This document shows, in pieces, positions 1 through 5,643 of a stretch of 5,643 nucleotides of DNA (position 1 is the first letter of the stretch; every line of letters begins with the position of its first letter). A model generated the notes under the pieces. It saw only the letters and a list, made by a program, of their open reading frames with translations, did not search any database and was not told the origin of the DNA. Position numbers and translations under genes: made by a program. The DNA lies in the NCBI GenBank assembly GCA_041192685.1, contig JBEEMM010000092.1, positions 1 to 5,643 of the forward strand. The letters are read 5' to 3'. The stretch comes from TMED14 sp041192685 (GTDB lineage Bacteria; Bacteroidota; Bacteroidia; Flavobacteriales; Schleiferiaceae).

Positions 1-477
1 AACGCTTCCCTCGAATTCATCGGCCCAAACTAGGCTGTAGCCAGGGTAGCTCGTCGGGCTGACGAATCCGCTGTCGGCTCCTGAATATGCGTCGTCGTTC
101 TCTAGATTCAGGGTAAAAAACGGATTCGGCAGGAGCATGTTCCTGGGTTCTGAAAACGAAACCCAAAGGCTCTCGTCGGGCTCGTGGGCGGTATCTCCCA
201 AAATTTCAATTCGAATCTCGGCTTGCTTCTGGCCCTTCTCCCAATTAACTATACCAGCGTAGGGGCTAAAGTCTTCTCCGGCTGTGGCAGTTTGCCCAAT
301 TAATTCTACCCGTGCGGACGCTTCCCGAGGGGCAGGCTCGCTGAGTTCAAAGCCGACAACCAATTCTCGTGGGCTGTTCCCTTCGGTAATGCGCAGGTCT
401 TCGGCAACCAAAAACGGAAGATCTGCCGAGGCGCATGCTGCCGCAAGGGCAAGGGGAATTATACTAAACACCTTCAT
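1..477 (-). CDS. Calx-beta plus GH16-type glycoside hydrolase lipoprotein (probable laminarinase), C-terminus cut off
   Basis: Reading the minus strand from the ATG at 477-475 gives 159 open residues that run off the window. A short signal peptide (MKVFSIIPLALAAAC) predicts a lipoprotein with Cys15 lipidated. Residues about 20-129 match a Calx-beta domain: TATAGEDFSPYAGIVNWEKG (64-83), then the alternating strand AEIRIEILGD, EPDESLWVSFSEP (99-111) and the terminal LNLENDD. This calcium-binding beta-sandwich is often a spacer or adhesion module in secreted enzymes. Residues 144-159 (YPGYSLVWADEFEGSV) look like the opening strand of GH16 domains, typically Y.LVW.DEF.G. GH16 includes laminarinases that cleave beta-1,3-glucan, as well as agarases, carrageenases and lichenases. 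The catalytic E.D..E motif lies outside the window, so the enzyme class rests on this short stretch and on the PUL context. The start overlaps the preceding stop by one base (TAATG), placing the gene in the same operon. The Calx-beta call is strong and the GH16 call good; the laminarin substrate is an inference. Confidence 0.82.
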   Translation of the reverse strand, partial: MKVFSIIPLALAAACASADLPFLVAEDLRITEGNSPRELVVGFELSEPAPREASARVELIGQTATAGEDFSPYAGIVNWEKGQKQAEIRIEILGDTAHEPDESLWVSFSEPRNMLLPNPFFTLNLENDDAYSGADSGFVSPTSYPGYSLVWADEFEGSV

Positions 478-479
478 TA
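475..479 (-). promoter_or_regulatory. PKD-lipoprotein/GH16 stop-start overlap (TAATG)
   Basis: The TAA stop of the PKD lipoprotein gene (479-477) shares its A with the ATG of the Calx-beta/GH16 gene (477-475). The upstream bases (CGTTCCAATCCC) have no ribosome-binding purine tract. The junction supports this start for the partial gene and joins the enzyme to the transport operon. Confidence 0.82.
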
Positions 480-1364
480 GGGATTGGAACGCAGGGTAAA
501 TCGCCAAAGTCCGCCGCCCCAATTCACCTCGATCTCCATGGTGCGAACCCCCGTAGCGGCGTCTTCATTGGCCGACAGGACGTCGTAGGTTATGGAGCTG
601 ATGGGGACAAAAGTTTCTGCACCGTTGGCTGCCTTGGGCAGGCCTATGAAGGCTCCAAGACCGAGCATCTGAATTTGGTCGCGCGCCACAGAACCCCCGG
701 CAGGAATCAGTGCAAACGCGTGCGTTCCACTGCCCCAGGCTGCCTTGGTACCGGTGAGTACGCTTTCGGGCGAGCAGCCGTCTGCGGCTGCGCCCATGTA
801 GGTTTCGGCCCAAATGTCACCCTTGGTGTCGTATTCCACGGTTCCGTCCGCCCTAAAAATCCACTCGTCGTTGTATGCGCAGGGGCGGTCAGTGGCCGCG
901 GTGGCTCCAATAGCCCACCAGGTCTGGCTGCCGTCTACTGGCCCTACCCATAGCGAGCCGGCAATGGGGGCAAGCTTCCAGGTGCGTTCGGTGCATCCGG
1001 AGAGGTATTCCATCATTCCGGTACAGGGAGGCACGAGGTCACGGTAGATCACTACCTCGGCAGAATCCACGGACATTCCGCCTTGGTTAAAGACAAAGTG
1101 CTTGACGGTGTAGGTGCCAGACCGCGTGATTGCGATTGTAGCTTCGGCTCCCTCGGCAAGGGCGCCGTTAGAAACCTCCCAGCGGTACATAAAGGGCTCA
1201 CCCGTGGCCGTACTTTGAAGCTGTACGGTGTTGGAATCGATCATGGTTACCGTGAACGAAGCCGTTGGCAAAGCCCCAAGCGGAGTTTTGTCTTCCTCAA
1301 AGGGTTGGCAGGCAGCAAAGGCCGCTAGCAGCGCTAGCGATAAAAATCGGGCAATCGTCTTCAT
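477..1364 (-). CDS. PKD-domain lipoprotein, probable surface glycan-binding protein (SusE/F position)
   Basis: This 295-residue protein occupies the position directly after susD where PULs usually encode an extra surface glycan-binding lipoprotein. The signal peptide ends LLAAFAAC (lipid Cys19), followed by QPFEED. Its acidic residues near the lipidated Cys fit, but do not prove, export to the cell surface. Residues about 32-108 form a PKD-like beta-sandwich (ASFTVT, YRWEVSNG, SGTYTVKHFVFNQGG). Residues about 114-295 form a second domain: WKLAPIAGSLWVGP, then WWAIGA (149-154), NDEWIFRADGTVEYDTKGD (165-183) and a closing aromatic strand IEVNWGGGLWRFTL (278-291). I recall similar VGP...WW...dDE.tF..dGt arrangements in PKD-containing PUL lipoproteins, but could not search for them. 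Cys114, 124, 162 and 197 could form two disulfides. The start at 1364 is preferred over an upstream ATG at 1433 because it places the signal peptide at the N-terminus and gives the same one-base overlap as the other junctions. No catalytic motif was recognised. A binding role is inferred. Confidence 0.8.
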   Translation of the reverse strand: MKTIARFLSLALLAAFAACQPFEEDKTPLGALPTASFTVTMIDSNTVQLQSTATGEPFMYRWEVSNGALAEGAEATIAITRSGTYTVKHFVFNQGGMSVDSAEVVIYRDLVPPCTGMMEYLSGCTERTWKLAPIAGSLWVGPVDGSQTWWAIGATAATDRPCAYNDEWIFRADGTVEYDTKGDIWAETYMGAAADGCSPESVLTGTKAAWGSGTHAFALIPAGGSVARDQIQMLGLGAFIGLPKAANGAETFVPISSITYDVLSANEDAATGVRTMEIEVNWGGGLWRFTLRSNP

Positions 1365-1366
1365 CA
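1362..1366 (-). promoter_or_regulatory. susD/PKD-lipoprotein stop-start overlap (TGATG)
   Basis: The TGA stop of the SusD gene (1366-1364) shares its A with the ATG of the next gene (1364-1362). The downstream gene opens ATGAAGACGA, the same ten bases that open susD. No Shine-Dalgarno sequence precedes it. This junction also decides the start of the PKD lipoprotein over a longer upstream frame. Confidence 0.82.
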
Positions 1367-2854
1367 GTAGTTCGGGTTTTGGATTAGGGCGCCCTGTGCG
1401 GCGTCCAGTTCGGTTTGCGGTATGGGTAGCCATTGGTGCTTGGGGCTTTGGTAGCCCTTAGACCCTAGGACTTCGGCGGCCTTGCCCGTGCGGACCAGGT
1501 CAAAGAAGCGGTGGCCTTCGGTGGCAAGTTCCAAGCGTCGCTCTAAGGCGATGGCATCGAGCAGGGCAGCTCCGCTGGCCTGAATGGGTTGCAGTCCGGC
1601 GCGCAGGCGGACTTGGTTGAGGTAGCCGCGTGCAGTGGATTCGCTGCCGCCGCTTCGCGCTAAGCCTTCAGCGGCCATGAGCAAAACGTCTGCGTAGCGA
1701 ATCGAGCGCACGTTCGTGCCCCAGTTGAGTGCGGGCTCTCCGTCGGCGGAGAGTGCTTCCTTACGGGGTGCGTACTTGTAGACAAAAAATCCCGTGTTTT
1801 GAAAGCCAGGGGCGTAGCTCGCTCCGGCAAGTGAGTCGGCAGTAATAATCGTAGAGGCGCGGCGCGGATCTCCGGCCATTGCATCATAGAGTTCCTGGCT
1901 CACTGGAGCAAAGCCCCAGCCTGGAGAATAAACGGGGCCGTCAAAGTCGCGCATTCCGCACATCTGAACTCCCACGTTGCCTTCACCGTAGCCGCTGCCA
2001 AAAACTTCCCAACCCACGGTGGAATTCTCGGAATAGGCGATTTCAAAGACACTCTCGACTCCGTGCTCTTGGGCCCGCGTGAAAATATCCGCAAAGTTGG
2101 GCGTCAAGGAATAGGTATTGGATTGAATAACCTCCTCGGTGAGCTGGGCAACCTGGTCCATTTTCACGTTCATGTAAAGGTAGCCACGGGCAAGAAGGGC
2201 CTTGGCGGCACCCTGCGTTACGCGGCCTTTTTCGGAACCTCCAACCTGAAGGGGCAAGTTGGGAATGGCGGCCAGTAGGTCCGATTCAATTTGGGCGAAG
2301 GTTTCTTCGGGAGTAGCCATGGTCACTTCGTAGTACTCCTGAGGGCTCAGTGTTTTGGTGATCAAGGGCACCGAACCAAACAAGCGAAGCAGGTCGAGGT
2401 AGAAGAAGGCGCGCAGGTACTTAGCTTCTGAGCTGGTGCGGCGCACAAACTCGTCGGTAACTCCAGGCACTCCCTCGATTTTCTCTAGAAAAAGGTTGGC
2501 TCGGTAGATTCCTCGGTAGTTTTTGCGCCAAAGGCCCGCTTGCGGCCCCAGGTTGGGGTTGAGCGTGAAGTTGTCGTAGGCTACGAATGAGGGCTGGTCG
2601 CTAGCGTCGCTGCCGCCGGCATGGCAGTCGTCGGAGGCTATGGTTTGAAGCAGGTACATTACCGAAAAGCCAGTCTGATCGTTCCATTGGAGCACGTCAT
2701 AAACGCTTACCAAGGCCTCGTAGGCCTGGCCTGAGTTCTGGTAGTAGTTGATTTCAAGTTCGCGACCAATTGGGTCAACGTTCAAAAAATCGCGTCCGCA
2801 GCTCGACAAGGCCAGAGCGCCCGCTGCAATCAAAGAAAAGTAATTCGTCTTCAT
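1364..2854 (-). CDS. SusD/RagB-family outer-membrane glycan-binding lipoprotein
   Basis: SusD proteins are helical, TPR-containing lipoproteins that form a lid over the SusC barrel and bind the glycan at the cell surface. The 496 residues are full length for the family. A lipoprotein signal peptide ends at ALSSC, with Cys19 as the lipidated residue, followed by GRDFLNVDP, the usual SusD opening. Family motifs appear in order: WRKNYRGIYRANLFLEKI (109-126), EAKYLRAFFYLDLLRLFG followed by SVPLIT (143-166), VTQGAAKALLARGYLY (212-227), SIRYADVLLMAAEGLA (384-399), YLNQVRLRAGL (411-421), ERRLELATEGHRFFDLVRTG (438-457), LPIPQTEL (476-483) and the terminal QNPNY. The segment ASDDCHAGGSDASDQ (73-87) resembles the SDD.xAGG stretch of many SusD homologues. 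The ATG shares its A with the SusC stop (TAATG), and the TGA stop overlaps the next start. No Shine-Dalgarno sequence is visible, as is usual in this phylum. The family is certain; ligand specificity is inferred only from the GH16-like neighbour. Confidence 0.97.
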   Translation of the reverse strand: MKTNYFSLIAAGALALSSCGRDFLNVDPIGRELEINYYQNSGQAYEALVSVYDVLQWNDQTGFSVMYLLQTIASDDCHAGGSDASDQPSFVAYDNFTLNPNLGPQAGLWRKNYRGIYRANLFLEKIEGVPGVTDEFVRRTSSEAKYLRAFFYLDLLRLFGSVPLITKTLSPQEYYEVTMATPEETFAQIESDLLAAIPNLPLQVGGSEKGRVTQGAAKALLARGYLYMNVKMDQVAQLTEEVIQSNTYSLTPNFADIFTRAQEHGVESVFEIAYSENSTVGWEVFGSGYGEGNVGVQMCGMRDFDGPVYSPGWGFAPVSQELYDAMAGDPRRASTIITADSLAGASYAPGFQNTGFFVYKYAPRKEALSADGEPALNWGTNVRSIRYADVLLMAAEGLARSGGSESTARGYLNQVRLRAGLQPIQASGAALLDAIALERRLELATEGHRFFDLVRTGKAAEVLGSKGYQSPKHQWLPIPQTELDAAQGALIQNPNY

Positions 2855-2856
2855 TA
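2852..2856 (-). promoter_or_regulatory. susC/susD stop-start overlap (TAATG)
   Basis: The TAA stop of the SusC gene (2856-2854) shares its last A with the ATG of the SusD gene (2854-2852). The bases before it (CCTCTTTGAAC) contain no Shine-Dalgarno-like purine run, so translation of susD probably depends on ribosomes finishing susC. The overlap is seen directly; coupling is inferred. Confidence 0.85.
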
Positions 2857-5643
2857 GTTCAAAGAGGTTGAAAATCCAATAGAATGAGTGCGAGCCTGAG
2901 GGTAAATTCCGCGATCAACTCCAAAGCCGTTGCCGATTTCGGGATCAAACCCGCGGTACTTAGTCAGGGTGAGTAGGTTGATGCCGGAGTAGTACAGACG
3001 GCAGCGCTTTAAGCCGATTTTTGCGGCCAAAGCCTCAGGGAGGGTGTAGCCAATCTGGGCGGTTTTAATGCGCAGAAAGCTTCCGTCTTCTACATAAAAG
3101 CTGGAACTGCGCGCAAAATTGGTATTCTTATCTTGGGCAGTCAGGCGGGCATAGTGGTCGGAACTTCCTTCTCCAGTCCAGCGGTCCAGGGCCGAAGCGT
3201 TCATGTTGGCCGAGGGTAGGTCGTAGCGGCGAGTAGCGTTGTAAATCTGGTTGCCTGCCACCCCTTGCACGAAGAGCACCGCATCCCAACCGCCAAAGCG
3301 AGCGTTCAGGGTTGCACCAAAGGCAAAGTCCGGAGTGGGGTTGCCAATAATGGTTCGGTCGTCGGCATCGAGGATTCCGTCGTTGTTGACGTCCTTGAAG
3401 CGAAAGTCGCCCGCTACTGCGTCGGGCTGAAGGAGTCCGCCCTCGGCATTGATGTGCGCATCGACTTCAGCGGAATTTTGGAACACCCCGTCGGCCATGT
3501 AGCCAAAGAAGTATCCAATGGGTAAGCCCTCTTGAATCCTGGTTATTTCAAGACCCTGGGGACCCCAGCGCTGGCCAGGAAGGTAGCCGCCCTCGTTGCC
3601 CAAGTAGACCACTTCGTTGCGCAGGTAGCTCACGTTGCCCGCAATGCGAATGCTGCGGTCGAGGCTAAAACTCCGATCGTACCCGGCCTCAAAGTCAATG
3701 CCCATGTTGAGCATGCGGCCAACGTTGGCCGTGGGGGCATTGTTTCCTACGTAGTCGGGAAGCACAGGACGCGTCTTCATGTCGTAGGTTGCTCGGTGGT
3801 ATAAATCGATGTTAGTGTACAGGTACTTGCCCCAGCGAATGTCCGCGCCAAGGTTGGCTTGGCCGACGCGCTCCCAACGCAAGTCTGGGTTGGCAATCTG
3901 GCTGGGAGAAGTACCGTTTTGCATGAACTCGTTGTAGCCAAAGCTGTAGTTGCGTCCGCCCGAAATTGTCGCGGCGTACTCGAGGGAACCGGCGGCGTCG
4001 TTGCCGCTCATTCCGTAGCCCAATCGAAGCTTGAGCCCCGTTACCAGGTCAGAGGACCACCAGGATTCCTTGTGGAGGTTCCAACCCGTCGAGATGGAGG
4101 GGAAGTAGCCCCAGCGGAAGTTGGGTCCGAATCGGCTCGAGGCATCGCCGCGCAAAATCACGGTGGCGAGGTAGCGGTCGTCGTAGTCGTAGTTGACGCG
4201 GCCAAAGTAGGATTCGATGGCGTAGCGCTCCCACTTGCCTCCGTAGACCCGCTCGCTTTCTGCATTGCGGGCGTAGCTGATGGTGGCAAATCCGAATTCG
4301 TCGGTGGGCACGTCGCGTTTGCTGCCTCCCATGTAGCTGCCGTTGACCTCCTGCGCGGAATGTCCTACAACCGCGTCGATGTGGTGGGCCCCGAAGTCTT
4401 TGGTATAGTTCACGGTGTTGTCCCACATCCAAGAGAAGGCTCTATTAAAGTTTTGGGTTACCAAGTTGGTATCCAAGAAGTTGGTGGCGTTCAGGTAGTA
4501 GGCCGGAATAAAACCGTTGCCTCCATAAAAAGCCAAATCAATACCCATGCTGCTGCGGGCCGAGAATCCGCCGCCGAGGTTCAAATCGGCATAGGACTGG
4601 TGAACGATCTTGTCGGACCAACCCACATTGGTGTTGGTAAGCAGTGCCGCTAGGGGATTCACCACTTCGCTGGTTACCCGAGGCGAAACAGCATAAATTC
4701 CGCCTTCGTCGCGGACCAAATTCCGGCGCAGCACTCCGCCCACGGTATAGGGCGACCCACTGAGAAGCTGGGGGTTGGTCTCGTATACCGGCGTAAGGGG
4801 GTCCATGTTCAGGGCTCGGCCGAGGGGCGAACCAAATTCGGTGTTTTCGGCCACGGACTGGCTCGTGTTGTGCGTGAAGGCCGTGCTCATTCCCACCTTG
4901 ATGGCCCGGTGCACCTGGTTGGTGGTATTCAGTCGGGCCGTAATCCGCTCAAAATTGGAACGCCCTGGAGCAACAATGCCTTCTTGGCGAAAGCGGCCCA
5001 CCGAGGCAAAATAGCTGCCGTCCTTGCTGCTCTGCGACATACTCACGTCGAGGGCCTCCACGGGTGCGTTGCGGTTGAATACCGCGTCCTGCCAGTCGGT
5101 TCCCTCACCGAGGGAACGGGGGTCTAAGTAGGGAATCGCTTGACCTGCCGCGCCGGCCATTTCGTTTTGTAGGGTGGCGTATTCGGTGGCATTCAGGGCC
5201 GAAACCTTGCGCCATGGGTTTTGCAGCCCACGGTATCCCGACACCGTTACGTTCATCTGCCCAGCGGCTCCCTTGCCGCTTTTGGTGGTTACAATAATTA
5301 CCCCGTTTGCACCGCGCGCTCCATAAATTGCTGCGGACGCGGCATCCTTAAGCACTTCAATCGTTTCAATATCGTTGGGGTTCAGGTAGTCGATGCCGCC
5401 ACCGATAACCACGCCGTCCACTACATAGAGCGGGTCAGACCCGTTAATCGATGCCGTTCCGCGAATGCGGACCACGCTCCCAGCCCCAGGCTGGCCGGAG
5501 CTTTGGGTTACCTGAACTCCTGCGGTTCGCCCCTGAAGGGCCTGCTCCACACGAAAAAGACTCATGCTTTCGAGGTCTTTGGCCTTAACCTGAGCGATGG
5601 ATCCGGTGACGTTGCTCTTTTTTTGCGTACCAAAACCAACCAC
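2854..5643 (-). CDS. SusC-like TonB-dependent outer-membrane glycan transporter, N-terminus cut off
   Basis: This is the outer-membrane beta-barrel that imports oligosaccharides with energy from TonB, working as a complex with the SusD lipoprotein encoded next. The frame is open through the window edge and supplies 929 residues. The edge codon is GTG (Val) inside the gene, not a start. Residues 1-9 read like the VVGYGTQKK-type segment around the TonB box. A plug domain follows at about 12-125, with the family hallmarks LQGRTAGVQV, RIRG, PLYVVDGV, IETIEVLKDAASAAIYGARGA and GVIIVTTK. The rest is barrel, with the SusC-typical stretches RGDASSRFG (498-506), FPSISTGW (514-521), LRLGYGMSGN (539-548), PDLRWE (586-591) and an Asp-rich loop at 751-762. 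The end (SIGFSTSLN) looks like a native final strand. SusC proteins are usually about 1,000 residues or more, so roughly 100 N-terminal residues (signal peptide and carboxypeptidase-regulatory-like domain) should lie outside. Its stop overlaps the SusD start by one base. The family is certain; the substrate is not readable from this gene. Confidence 0.96.
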   Translation of the reverse strand: MVGFGTQKKSNVTGSIAQVKAKDLESMSLFRVEQALQGRTAGVQVTQSSGQPGAGSVVRIRGTASINGSDPLYVVDGVVIGGGIDYLNPNDIETIEVLKDAASAAIYGARGANGVIIVTTKSGKGAAGQMNVTVSGYRGLQNPWRKVSALNATEYATLQNEMAGAAGQAIPYLDPRSLGEGTDWQDAVFNRNAPVEALDVSMSQSSKDGSYFASVGRFRQEGIVAPGRSNFERITARLNTTNQVHRAIKVGMSTAFTHNTSQSVAENTEFGSPLGRALNMDPLTPVYETNPQLLSGSPYTVGGVLRRNLVRDEGGIYAVSPRVTSEVVNPLAALLTNTNVGWSDKIVHQSYADLNLGGGFSARSSMGIDLAFYGGNGFIPAYYLNATNFLDTNLVTQNFNRAFSWMWDNTVNYTKDFGAHHIDAVVGHSAQEVNGSYMGGSKRDVPTDEFGFATISYARNAESERVYGGKWERYAIESYFGRVNYDYDDRYLATVILRGDASSRFGPNFRWGYFPSISTGWNLHKESWWSSDLVTGLKLRLGYGMSGNDAAGSLEYAATISGGRNYSFGYNEFMQNGTSPSQIANPDLRWERVGQANLGADIRWGKYLYTNIDLYHRATYDMKTRPVLPDYVGNNAPTANVGRMLNMGIDFEAGYDRSFSLDRSIRIAGNVSYLRNEVVYLGNEGGYLPGQRWGPQGLEITRIQEGLPIGYFFGYMADGVFQNSAEVDAHINAEGGLLQPDAVAGDFRFKDVNNDGILDADDRTIIGNPTPDFAFGATLNARFGGWDAVLFVQGVAGNQIYNATRRYDLPSANMNASALDRWTGEGSSDHYARLTAQDKNTNFARSSSFYVEDGSFLRIKTAQIGYTLPEALAAKIGLKRCRLYYSGINLLTLTKYRGFDPEIGNGFGVDRGIYPQARTHSIGFSTSLN
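3358..3393 (-). other. EF-hand-like Asp-rich loop in the SusC barrel
   Basis: The codons for residues 751-762 of the visible SusC frame encode DVNNDGILDADD, with the Asp/Asn spacing of an EF-hand or dockerin-type calcium loop (D.N.DG.LD.DD). Comparable loops are common in SusC proteins before the final barrel strands, where they face the outside of the cell. Calcium binding is inferred from the pattern only. Confidence 0.6.
5617..5643 (-). other. Probable TonB-box region of the SusC-like transporter
   Basis: The first nine visible codons read VVGFGTQKK, which corresponds to the VVVGYGTQKK segment just before the plug domain in SusC proteins, where the TonB contact site is placed. The segment is cut by the window edge, so its upstream residues cannot be checked. 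Confidence 0.6.

Noticed and set aside
284..499. Plus-strand open frame of 71 residues near the left end
   Set aside because: It is antisense to the Calx-beta/GH16 gene and crosses into the end of the PKD lipoprotein gene. The minus-strand reading shows a lipobox and recognisable domains; this frame shows none.
1365..1433. N-terminal extension of the PKD lipoprotein from an ATG at 1433
   Set aside because: The extra 23 residues are Arg/Pro/Thr-rich, overlap the SusD coding region, and would bury the lipoprotein signal peptide. The ATG at 1364 fits both the signal peptide and the junction pattern.
4049..4432. Minus-strand Arg-rich open frame inside the SusC gene
   Set aside because: It is an alternative frame of the same strand within the SusC barrel. 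Its Arg/Gln/His-rich composition is typical of a shifted reading of GC-rich coding DNA.
3859..4653. Long plus-strand open frame (264 residues) opposite the SusC gene
   Set aside because: It lies wholly antisense to a gene with clear SusC motifs. Its product is Val/Ala/Gly-rich with runs such as VVVVVV that mirror the Tyr/Asp codons of the real protein. No domain or signal peptide is seen. GC-biased third positions explain the open frame.
5641..5643. GTG at the window edge as a start codon for the SusC gene
   Set aside because: The codon sits inside the conserved VVGFGTQKK segment that precedes the plug. The signal peptide and N-terminal domain expected of SusC proteins are missing, so the gene continues beyond the window.
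1..5643. CRISPR arrays, tRNA/rRNA genes, insertion sequences, terminators or internal promoters
   Set aside because: The four genes overlap end to end and leave no intergenic space. No spaced direct repeats, transposase frames, structural RNA signatures or hairpin-plus-T-run terminators were noticed on reading either strand.

Overview
The window is a segment of a polysaccharide utilization locus (PUL) from a member of the Bacteroidota. It holds four genes, all on the minus strand, and essentially every base is coding. The phylum call rests on a paired SusC-type TonB-dependent transporter and SusD-type lipoprotein, the absence of Shine-Dalgarno sequences before the internal starts, and a run of lipobox signal peptides. 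Hand counts of two 60-base lines give about 57-58% G+C. That is high for the low-GC marine Flavobacteriia in which laminarin loci are best known, so I do not name a genus.

In transcription order (high to low coordinate): (1) 5643-2854, a SusC-like outer-membrane transporter whose N-terminus lies beyond the window edge; (2) 2854-1364, a complete SusD-like glycan-binding lipoprotein; (3) 1364-477, a complete lipoprotein with a PKD-like domain followed by a Trp- and Cys-containing C-terminal domain, probably the locus's additional surface glycan-binding protein; (4) 477-1, the N-terminal part of a lipoprotein with a Calx-beta domain running into the first residues of what looks like a GH16 (laminarinase-type) glycoside hydrolase. 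Its catalytic part lies outside the window.

All three junctions have the same form. The stop of one gene shares one base with the ATG of the next (TAATG, TGATG, TAATG), and each downstream gene begins ATGAAG. This points to one transcript read by translational coupling. There is no intergenic space, and no internal promoter, terminator, RNA gene, mobile element or repeat array was seen.

Inferred working model: the GH16 enzyme cuts a beta-glucan, most plausibly a laminarin-like beta-1,3-glucan; the PKD lipoprotein and SusD capture the fragments at the cell surface; SusC imports them using TonB energy. The substrate is an inference from the gene set, because the catalytic motif of the GH16 domain is not visible. 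This is a recognisable type of system rather than a wholly new one. The parts most worth a second look are the C-terminal domain of gene 3, the Calx-beta/GH16 fusion, and the uniform one-base junctions.
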